A model generated the notes under the pieces. That model searched no databases and had not been told where the DNA came from. It saw only the letters and a list, made by a program, of their open reading frames with translations. DNA of 59,997 nucleotides from JBDSKH01 sp035495435. Its GTDB lineage: Bacteria > Actinomycetota > Actinomycetes > Actinomycetales > Microbacteriaceae. A program made the translations under genes and the position numbers. Below are positions 48,978 to 55,608 of this stretch, piece after piece; position 1 is the first letter of the stretch; each line of letters opens with the position of its first letter. The stretch spans positions 1 to 59,997 of the forward strand of contig DATJFV010000012.1 in assembly GCA_035495435.1 (NCBI GenBank), in the 5' to 3' direction.

Positions 48978-50351
48978 ATGGACGCCGACCGGGACCGTCG
49001 CCGCCGACGCGACCGTGTACGGCTGGAGTCACTGCGCGAGAACGTCGCTGCGCGGCTCTGGCCACTGCCGGTGGCCGCGGTCGTGATCGCCGTCGCCCTG
49101 GGAGTCCTGATCCCGCTCGTCGACAGCGCCGTCGACAGCTCTCTGCCGCCCGCGCTTGCCGCAGCGCTGTTCTCGGGGGGCTCGGAGGCGGCGCGGGCCG
49201 TGCTCGGGGCGATCGCCGGTTCGCTGGTTTCGGCCACCACCCTCACCTTCTCGCTGACGGTGGTGGCGCTGCAGCTCGCCAGCACGCAGGCCTCACCGCG
49301 GGTACTGCGGCTGTTCGCCCGCGACCGCGTCGTGCACCGCACGCTCGCCGTGTTCCTGGGCACCTTCGCTTTCGCGTTGACCGTTCTGCGCACGGTGCGC
49401 AACCCCGCAGACCCCGAGCCTGCCGTCGTTCCCCGCATCGCCGTCACCCTGGCGTTCGTGCTCACCCTGGTCAGCGTGGTCATGCTGGTGCTGTTCCTGT
49501 CGCACCTGGCCCGGCAGCTGCGCATCGACACGGTGCTGCGCGACGTGCACGACGAGACCAGCGCCACGATCGCGCTGGTGTCGGAACGCGATAACGGCGA
49601 CGACGCGCCGGCGCCCCCGCGGCCGCCGCACGCCCGGCCGGTAGCGGCGGCCCGCTCGGGGTTCCTGACCGGCGTCGACCGCGAGCAGCTGATGCGCATC
49701 GCGGTCGATCACGACCTGGTCGTGGAGGAGACCCGCACCATCGGCACCGACCTGGTGGCGGGCACGCCCCTGGCCTTCTGGTGGTCGCACGATCCCGCCC
49801 GCGTGGTGCCGCCCGACGAGGCCGAGCGCATCGACGCCGCGGTGGCAGACGTGTTCGGGCTCGGCTACGAGCGCACCCCGACGCAGGACATCGGCTTCGG
49901 CCTGCGCCAGCTGGTCGATATCGCCACCCGGGCCCTCTCGCCCGGTGTCAACGACCCGACCACGGCGGTGCACACCCTCGGGCACATCTCCGCGGTGCTG
50001 AGCGACCTGGCCCGCCGACCGGCGCAGCCCGCGGTGTGGAGCCGGGAAGGCGTTGCACGGCTGGTGGTGCGCACCCACGACTTCGCCGACCTCGTCGAAC
50101 TGGGCGTCGCACAGGTGCGGCGCTACGGTTCCGGCGACGCCGAGGTGGCCGACCGGCTGCTCGCGCTGCTGCAGGAGCTCGCCTGGGCATGCGGGAGCGA
50201 CGATCAGCGGGCGGTGGTCCGGCAGCAGCTGGCCCGCCTGATGGCGACCATCGCCGAACGCGAGCACGACGAGACCGAGCGTGCGAGATTCGCTCGACTG
50301 CAGTCGTCGGTGGAGGCCGCCCTCGACGGCCGGTGGGACGCACCCCGCTAG
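48978..50351 (+). CDS. DUF2254 domain membrane protein
   Basis: A 457-residue protein. A very basic start (DADRDRRRRRDRVRLESLRE) precedes two membrane pairs: LWPLPVAAVVIAVALGVLIP and, after AGSLVSATTLTFSLTVVALQLASTQ, the FLGTFAFALTVL and LTLVSVVMLVLFLSHL helices. This N-terminal half is diagnostic of DUF2254. The cytoplasmic half has conserved DREQLMRIAVDHDLVV and ALSPGVNDPTTAVHTLGHIS. Function is unknown; family members have been linked to ion or envelope homeostasis only by context. The ATG is six bases after TACGCT and it diverges from the mscS-like gene, a pairing consistent with osmotic function. Confidence 0.92.
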   Translation: MDADRDRRRRRDRVRLESLRENVAARLWPLPVAAVVIAVALGVLIPLVDSAVDSSLPPALAAALFSGGSEAARAVLGAIAGSLVSATTLTFSLTVVALQLASTQASPRVLRLFARDRVVHRTLAVFLGTFAFALTVLRTVRNPADPEPAVVPRIAVTLAFVLTLVSVVMLVLFLSHLARQLRIDTVLRDVHDETSATIALVSERDNGDDAPAPPRPPHARPVAAARSGFLTGVDREQLMRIAVDHDLVVEETRTIGTDLVAGTPLAFWWSHDPARVVPPDEAERIDAAVADVFGLGYERTPTQDIGFGLRQLVDIATRALSPGVNDPTTAVHTLGHISAVLSDLARRPAQPAVWSREGVARLVVRTHDFADLVELGVAQVRRYGSGDAEVADRLLALLQELAWACGSDDQRAVVRQQLARLMATIAEREHDETERARFARLQSSVEAALDGRWDAPR

Positions 50352-50414
50352 CCCCCACGGCATCCGCACCCCCCGCGCCCCCGCGCCCCACACGCACCCC
50401 GCGCCCCCCGCACT

Positions 50415-50480
50415 CTCGGCGAGCCGTCGATTTCGCAGCTTCTTGAGCGCGCGAACCTGCGCAACTGACGGCTCGGCGAG
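50415..50480. repeat. 66-bp imperfect palindrome, left of nuclease gene
   Basis: CTCGGCGAGCCGTC (50415-50428) pairs with GACGGCTCGGCGAG (50467-50480) with one mismatch, and the interior also matches its own inverse at TCGCAG/CTGCG-type positions. The right arm with its inner flank (CCTGCGCAACTGACG) reappears inverted at 51436-51450, at the far end of the nuclease gene. Confidence 0.85.
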
Positions 50481-50492
50481 GGCTGTGGGCGG

Positions 50493-51458
50493 ATGCGGGG
50501 GCGATCCGCCGGGTTCGAGCAGCATGGGCGGGTGTCGCCTCGCATCCCCCTCCCCGAGCCGCTCGATCGTCGACCGTTCGGGATCAGCGAGGGCGCGGAG
50601 CACGGGCTCGGACGCGGGCGCCTGAGCGGCCCCGACCTCGCGATCCCGTTCCGCGGCGTGCGCTCGGCCATCGACGCCGACCGGGCCGAACTGTTCGCAC
50701 CGCGACTGCGGCGCGGCGATCGATTCAGTCACACCACCGCCCTGCGGCTCTGGGGCGCGCCGCTGCCGCACTCCGAGCAGAGTGCGGTTCACGTGACGTC
50801 GACGGCCGGGTCGCGGCACCGCGCACGCGGCGCGACGGGCCACGAGAGCGCGAACCCGGCATTCGCGACCCGCAGCGGTATGCCCGTCAGCACGTGCATC
50901 GACGCGTTCATCGAGTCGGCGTCGATCCTCGCCCTCGACGACCTCGTCGCCGTCGCCGACTACCTCGTGCTCGACCCGCGGCGTCTGGATCCACTCGATC
51001 TGCGGCCCTACGCCACACGCGACGACGTGCTGCAGCACCTCGCGCACAGCTCGGGGCGTGGTGTGCGCACGGCACGCAGAGCTCTGGGCCTCAGCCGTCC
51101 CGGCGTCGAGTCGCCGCGCGAGACCGCCCTGCGGCTGATGCTTGTGCGTGCGGGGCTGCCCGAGCCGGTCTGTGGCTGGGAGGTGAGCCACCCCTCCGGA
51201 CGCCGCGTCGGATGGTTCGACCTCGCCTGGCCCGAGTGGCGGGTCATCGCTGAATACGACGGCGACCAGCACCGCACGTCGCGGCTGCAGTACGAGCGCG
51301 ACATCCGACGGTTCGACGAGGCGACCGAGCTGGGATGGAGGGTGATCCGGGTGCGCGCCCACGGCATCCGCACCCCCGCCGCCACCGCCGACCGGGTACG
51401 CACCGCGCTGGTCGCCCGCGGATGGACGCCGAGACGTCAGTTGCGCAGGCTCACGTGA
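50493..51458 (+). CDS. DUF559/Vsr-like endonuclease-domain protein with AbiEi-like N-terminal region
   Basis: A 321-residue protein (GTG at 50532 would shorten it by 13). The middle has FSHTTALRLWGAPLP and VHVTSTAG, reminiscent of AbiEi-type antitoxin modules. The C-terminal third is a PD-(D/E)xK nuclease of the DUF559/Vsr-like group: SPRETALRLMLVRAGLPEP (first acid), RVGWFDLAWPEWRVIAEYDGDQH (D and E-x-D core; written here only as key parts WFDLAWP and EYDGDQH), then YERDIRRFDEATELGWRVIRV. Such genes are common and often multi-copy in Microbacteriaceae; the cellular target is unknown. Related palindromes border it on both sides. The last codons and stop lie inside the right-hand palindrome, so the C-terminal RQLRRLT comes from repeat DNA. 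Confidence 0.75.
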   Translation: MRGRSAGFEQHGRVSPRIPLPEPLDRRPFGISEGAEHGLGRGRLSGPDLAIPFRGVRSAIDADRAELFAPRLRRGDRFSHTTALRLWGAPLPHSEQSAVHVTSTAGSRHRARGATGHESANPAFATRSGMPVSTCIDAFIESASILALDDLVAVADYLVLDPRRLDPLDLRPYATRDDVLQHLAHSSGRGVRTARRALGLSRPGVESPRETALRLMLVRAGLPEPVCGWEVSHPSGRRVGWFDLAWPEWRVIAEYDGDQHRTSRLQYERDIRRFDEATELGWRVIRVRAHGIRTPAATADRVRTALVARGWTPRRQLRRLT

Positions 51459-51488
51459 CCGGGACGGTGCCGAAGTGACGGCTCGGCG
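51428..51488. repeat. 61-bp imperfect palindrome, right of nuclease gene
   Basis: CGCCGAGACGTCA (51428-51440) pairs with TGACGGCTCGGCG (51476-51488), one mismatch. Its left arm plus GTTGCGCAGG is the inverse of the right arm of the palindrome at 50415-50480. It overlaps the end of the nuclease gene. A G-rich stretch (51481-51600) follows up to purL. Confidence 0.8.
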
Positions 51489-51605
51489 GGGGGTGGGGCG
51501 GGCTCGGGTGGAGGCGGGGGCGGGGTCGGGGGTGGGGTGAGTGGGCGGGGGTGCGGATGCCGTGGGGGCGTGGGAGGGGGGCGCGGGCGTGGGAAGATGG
51601 GGGCG

Positions 51606-53903
51606 ATGATCGACTCGGTTGAGAACGCCGCCGCCACTCCCGAGCGCGAGCAGCCGTACGCAGCGCTCGGACTCAAGGACGACGAGTACGCGCGCATCCG
51701 CGAACTGCTCGGTCGGCGACCCACCAGCGGCGAGCTGGCGATGTACTCGGTGATGTGGAGCGAGCACTGCTCGTACAAGTCGAGCAAGGTGTGGCTGCGC
51801 CAGTTCGGGCAGAAGGTCAGCCCCGAGATGACGAAGAACCTCATGGTCGGCATGGGCGAGAACGCCGGCGTCGTCGACATCGGCGAAGGCTGGGCGGTCA
51901 CCTTCAAGATCGAGAGCCACAACCACCCCAGCTACATCGAACCGTTCCAGGGTGCCGCGACCGGCGTCGGCGGCATCGTGCGCGACATCATCTCGATGGG
52001 CGCCCGCCCGGTGGCGGTGATGGATGCGCTGCGCTTCGGCGCAATCGATCACCCCGACACCGCACGCGTGCTGCCCGGAGTCGTGTCGGGCATCAGCTTC
52101 TACGCCAACTGCCTCGGCCTGCCCAACATCGGCGGCGAGACCTGGTTCGACCCGGTGTACCAGGCCAACCCGCTCGTCAACGCCCTCGCGGTCGGGGTGC
52201 TGCGCCACGAAGACCTGCACCTGGCCAACGCCCGCGGCGTCGGCAACAAGGTGGTGCTGTTCGGCGCCCGCACCGGCGGCGACGGCATCGGCGGGGCCTC
52301 CATCCTCGCCTCCGACACCTTCAGCGAAGGCGGCCCCACCAAACGCCCCGCCGTGCAGGTCGGCGACCCGTTCGCCGAGAAGGTGCTCATCGAGTGCTGC
52401 CTCGAACTGTTCGCCGGCGACCTGGTCGAAGGCATCCAAGACCTCGGAGCGGCGGGCATCTCGTGCGCCACCTCCGAGCTCGCCAGCAACGGCGACGGCG
52501 GCATGCAGGTCTCGCTCGACGAGGTGCTGCTGCGCGACCCGTCGCTGACCGCCGAAGAGATCCTGATGTCGGAGAGCCAGGAACGCATGATGGCGATCGT
52601 GCGCCCCGAGAAGCTCGCCGGGTTCCTCGCCGTCACCTCCAAGTGGGACGTCGAGACCAGCGTGCTCGGCGAGGTCACCGACACCGGGCGGCTCATCATC
52701 ACCTGGCACGGCGAAACCATCGTCGACGTCGACCCGCGCACCGTCGCCGTCGACGGCCCCGTCTACTCGCGGCCGCTCGCCTACCCCGCCTGGCTGGATG
52801 CCGTGCAGGCCGACAGCGCAGCGCGCCTCCCGCGGGCCACCGGCTCCGACCTCGGCGAGCAGGTCGTGCAGCTCATGTCGAGCGCCAACCTGGCCGGAAA
52901 AACCTGGATCACCAACCAGTACGACCGGTACGTGCTGGGCAACACCGCCCTCAGCTACCCCGACGACGCCGGCATGGTGCGCGTCGACGAGAGCAGCGGG
53001 CTGGGCTTCGCGGTCGCCACGGATGCCAACGGCCGCTACTGCTACCTCGACCCGTACCAGGGGGCGCAGCTCGCGCTCGCCGAAGCGTTCCGCAACGTCG
53101 CCGTCAGCGGTGCCACCCCCGTCGCCGTGAGCGACTGCCTCAACTTCGGCAGCCCCGAGAACCCCGAAGTGATGTGGCAGTTCTCGCGTGCCGTCGAAGG
53201 TCTCGCCGACGGCTGCCTCGAACTGGGCATCCCCGTCACCGGCGGCAACGTCAGCTTCTACAACCAGACCGGCGACGTGCCGATCCACCCCACCCCCGTC
53301 GTCGCGGTGCTCGGCACCATCGACGACGTGGCACGGCGCGTGCCGTCGGGCTGGCAGGATCCCGGCGACAACGTCTATCTGCTGGGCACCACGGCACTCG
53401 AGCTCGACGGCTCGGCCTGGGCCGGAGTCGTGCACGGGCACCTCGGGGGGCGCCCGCCCGTCGCCGATCTCCCCCGCGAGAAGGCGCTGGCGGGGCTGCT
53501 GGCGGCCGGCGCGCACGAGGGACTGTTCAACGCGGCGCACGACCTCTCCGACGGCGGTCTGGCCGCAGCGCTCGTGGAAGCGTCGCTGCGCTTCGGGGTC
53601 GGGGTGCGGGTGTTCCTCGACGAACTGCTCGACCGCGACGGCATCGACCTGGCCACCGCGTTGTTCAGCGAGACGGGCGGGCGGGCGGTCGTCGCCGTCC
53701 CGCGCGAGGAGGACGTGAAATTCATGCGTCTCTGCGAGGGGCGCGGCTACCCGGTGCTACGCATCGGCGTCACCGACGCCGGTGGCCTGGACGGCGCCGC
53801 GGTCGAGGTGCAGGGCGCGTTCGTGCTTCCGCTCGAGCGACTGCGGGCCGGATACCAGGGCGCCATGAGCGAAACGTTCGGCCCGGTCGTCGGCCAGCAC
53901 TGA
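51606..53903 (+). CDS. purL: Phosphoribosylformylglycinamidine synthase, large subunit PurL
   Basis: A 765-residue synthetase of the small (PurS/Q-dependent) PurL type, which aminates FGAR with ATP. It shows YSVMWSEHCSYKSSKVWLRQ, KIESHNHPSYIEPFQGAATG with the catalytic His, GVVSGISFYANCLGLPNIGG, GARTGGDGIGGASILASDTF and a second half with NGRYCYLDPYQGAQLALAEA, GGNVSFYNQTGDVPIHPTP and AAHDLSDGGLAAAL. Length and duplicated AIRS-like domains are standard. Start at ATG 51606 is favoured; an ATG nine bases upstream is in frame and equally plausible. It completes the FGAM synthase set with purS and purQ. Confidence 0.97.
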   Translation: MIDSVENAAATPEREQPYAALGLKDDEYARIRELLGRRPTSGELAMYSVMWSEHCSYKSSKVWLRQFGQKVSPEMTKNLMVGMGENAGVVDIGEGWAVTFKIESHNHPSYIEPFQGAATGVGGIVRDIISMGARPVAVMDALRFGAIDHPDTARVLPGVVSGISFYANCLGLPNIGGETWFDPVYQANPLVNALAVGVLRHEDLHLANARGVGNKVVLFGARTGGDGIGGASILASDTFSEGGPTKRPAVQVGDPFAEKVLIECCLELFAGDLVEGIQDLGAAGISCATSELASNGDGGMQVSLDEVLLRDPSLTAEEILMSESQERMMAIVRPEKLAGFLAVTSKWDVETSVLGEVTDTGRLIITWHGETIVDVDPRTVAVDGPVYSRPLAYPAWLDAVQADSAARLPRATGSDLGEQVVQLMSSANLAGKTWITNQYDRYVLGNTALSYPDDAGMVRVDESSGLGFAVATDANGRYCYLDPYQGAQLALAEAFRNVAVSGATPVAVSDCLNFGSPENPEVMWQFSRAVEGLADGCLELGIPVTGGNVSFYNQTGDVPIHPTPVVAVLGTIDDVARRVPSGWQDPGDNVYLLGTTALELDGSAWAGVVHGHLGGRPPVADLPREKALAGLLAAGAHEGLFNAAHDLSDGGLAAALVEASLRFGVGVRVFLDELLDRDGIDLATALFSETGGRAVVAVPREEDVKFMRLCEGRGYPVLRIGVTDAGGLDGAAVEVQGAFVLPLERLRAGYQGAMSETFGPVVGQH

Positions 53904-54006
53904 CGCGCTGGGGTTGCGCGGGTTCGCACCCCGCGCGCAGCCCCCGCACCGGCCCGCGCGCCCGCCCCCCGCGCTCGGCGACACGCGCCACGCACCGCGC
54001 ACCGCG

Positions 54007-54082
54007 CCACGCGCCGACGGCGAGTTGACCGTTTCGCACCGTCTCGCGCCCGCTGAAGGGGGCGAAATTGTCAGGTCGCGAG
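54007..54082. repeat. Imperfect palindrome in the GC-rich gap after purL
   Basis: TGACCGTTTCGC (about 54025-54036) is inverted as GCGAAATTGTCA (about 54062-54073), 10 of 12 bases matching. The 269-base gap between purL and the convergent SDR gene holds nothing else recognisable: it is a run of GCGCG-type low-complexity sequence. The layout recalls the palindromes at 50415 and 51428 but the arm sequence differs. Confidence 0.55.
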
Positions 54083-54172
54083 GGCGCGGCGCGCGGGGGG
54101 CGCGGGGGGCGCGCTAGGGCGCGCGGGGGCGGCGCGCGGGGCCGGGGGCGCGCGGGCGCGGGGGCGCGCGGG

Positions 54173-55087
54173 TCAGGCGGGGGCGAAGTGCACGCCGGTG
54201 AGTTCTTCCGCGAGGTCCCAGAGCTGCGCGCCGAATGCCGGGGACGCGCTCGACGCGACGGGCGCCAGTGGCGCGGGCAGCCCTCGCAGCGTCGCGAAAC
54301 TGGGGCCGTAGAACGTGCCGCCCACGGCATCCGGATCGGTCGCCGCCCGCACGCTCGGCCACGCGCCCGCGTCTTTGCCCTGCCCGACGAACGCGAACAG
54401 CACGATCTCGCTGACACGTTTCGCCCGCGACTGTTCGCTGATGCCGGGCCGGCGCGGCGCCAGCCCCGAGACGGCGAAGCCCGGATGCGCCAGCAGCGAC
54501 ATGCGCTCGGAGCCGGCCGCGCGCAGCCGCCGGTCGAGTTCGAGGCCGAACCCCTGCACCATGTGCTTCGACATCGCGTAGGCGCGGAAACCCTGATACC
54601 GGCGCTGCGACAGCAGGTCGTCGGGCGCGAGGCGCACCATGCGGGTCGACTGGCTGCCGAGGCCGACGATGCGGGCGGTGGGGGCCAGGGCGTCCCACAC
54701 CTGCGCGGTCAACGCGAAATGTCCGAAGAAGTTGCCGCCGGTCAGCAGCTCGATGCCGTCGGCGGTGACCCGGCGCCGGGGCGGCGCGATGACGAGCCCG
54801 GCGTTGTTGATCAGCCCGTCGATCGGGCCGAGGCGGCGCAACGCATCGGCGGCCTGGGCGACCGACGCGAGCGAGGTCAGGTCGAGGGGCACGACATCGA
54901 CGGATGCGGTGGGCACCTCGCCGCGGATCGCCGCCACCGCGGCGCGGGCCTTGTCGGCGTTGCGGGCCGCGAGCACCACCCGCGCACCCGCAGCGGCGAG
55001 CTGCTCGGCGGTGAAGTACCCGACTCCGGCGTTACCACCGGTCACGACGAAGGTCTTGCCGTGCTGCGACGGGACGACGGGACTCAT
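54173..55087 (-). CDS. SDR-family oxidoreductase (retinol-dehydrogenase-like)
   Basis: A 304-residue short-chain dehydrogenase. The cofactor motif is TFVVTGGNAGVGYFTAEQLA near residue 12 (TG-x3-G-x-G), with ARVVLAARNADKARAA supplying the NADP-type Arg, LDLTSLASV, and LINNAGLV near 88; the catalytic tetrad is completed by a Ser near GLGSQST and the YAMSK motif near 165. The overall form matches WWOX/retinol-dehydrogenase-like SDRs that act on lipids or alcohols. The ATG overlaps the chorismate mutase stop (ATGA), so the two are co-translated, though no pathway link is evident. Confidence 0.93.
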   Translation of the reverse strand: MSPVVPSQHGKTFVVTGGNAGVGYFTAEQLAAAGARVVLAARNADKARAAVAAIRGEVPTASVDVVPLDLTSLASVAQAADALRRLGPIDGLINNAGLVIAPPRRRVTADGIELLTGGNFFGHFALTAQVWDALAPTARIVGLGSQSTRMVRLAPDDLLSQRRYQGFRAYAMSKHMVQGFGLELDRRLRAAGSERMSLLAHPGFAVSGLAPRRPGISEQSRAKRVSEIVLFAFVGQGKDAGAWPSVRAATDPDAVGGTFYGPSFATLRGLPAPLAPVASSASPAFGAQLWDLAEELTGVHFAPA

Positions 55088-55407
55088 TCCTGCGTCGTCA
55101 CCGAGCCGGTTGCGAGCCGCTCGTGGTGGTGGATGACCTCGGCGACGACGAAGTTGAACCACTTCTCGGCGAACGCGGGGTCGAGCTGCGCCTCCTCGGC
55201 GAGCGCACGCAGCCGGGCGATCTGAGTGCGCTCGCGCTCCGGATCCGACGGCGGCATGCCGTGGGCGGCTTTCAGCCGACCGACCTGCTGGGTGAACTTG
55301 AACCGCTCAGCGAGCAGGTGCACGATCGCGGCATCCATGTTGTCGATGCTCAGGCGGATCGCCGCCAGCTGCTCTGCGACGCTGGTCTCAGGGGAAGCCT
55401 CGGCCAT
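55084..55407 (-). CDS. Chorismate mutase, AroQ type
   Basis: A 107-residue all-helical chorismate mutase converting chorismate to prephenate. The family pattern is seen in LAAIRLSIDNMDAAIVHLLA, ERFKFTQQVGRLKAAHGM with the Arg/Lys active-site pair, PPSDPERERTQIARLRALAE, and FAEKWFNFVVAEVIHHHE. It lacks a signal peptide, so it is the cytoplasmic form feeding Phe/Tyr synthesis. The ATG lies six bases after TAGTCT. Its stop overlaps the SDR gene start. Upstream lies a 201-base gap shared with the divergent LuxR gene. Confidence 0.93.
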   Translation of the reverse strand: MAEASPETSVAEQLAAIRLSIDNMDAAIVHLLAERFKFTQQVGRLKAAHGMPPSDPERERTQIARLRALAEEAQLDPAFAEKWFNFVVAEVIHHHERLATGSVTTQE

Positions 55408-55413
55408 ACCGCG

Positions 55414-55419
55414 AGACTA
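55414..55419 (-). promoter_or_regulatory. -10 hexamer TAGTCT for leaderless chorismate mutase gene
   Basis: TAGTCT on the minus strand, six bases (CGCGGT), then the ATG at 55407. Confidence 0.55.
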
Positions 55420-55542
55420 GCCCGCGCCCCCACTGTAGACAGGTCGTTCTGTCCCCGTGTGGGGGCTTTCTCAGCGGGTGAGCGAGCGGGTTAATGGAGG
55501 GAAGTCGTACGCGTCGGACCCTCTCAGCCGGCGACCCGCCGT

Positions 55543-55582
55543 ACCGACATTGGGGATTATCCGTGGTGGGCCCATGTTCGGT
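55543..55582. promoter_or_regulatory. Inverted repeat upstream of the LuxR regulator gene
   Basis: ACCGACAT (55543-55550) faces ATGTTCGGT (55574-55582), matching except for one extra base. It lies about 30-65 bases upstream of the LuxR-type gene start, which has an AGGAG at 55596-55600. It may be a self-binding site or target of another regulator. Confidence 0.35.
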
Positions 55583-55608
55583 CGTTCCATCCCCCAGGAG
55601 TTACCCCC

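Noticed and set aside
49293..53540. 1415-codon open frame on the minus strand over DUF2254, the nuclease gene and purL
   Set aside because: It crosses three well-supported plus-strand genes and the product has no recognisable domain.
53904..54172. Short frames in the GCGCG-rich gap after purL
   Set aside because: Low-complexity Arg/Ala/Gly products, no ribosome-binding sites, no family resemblance.
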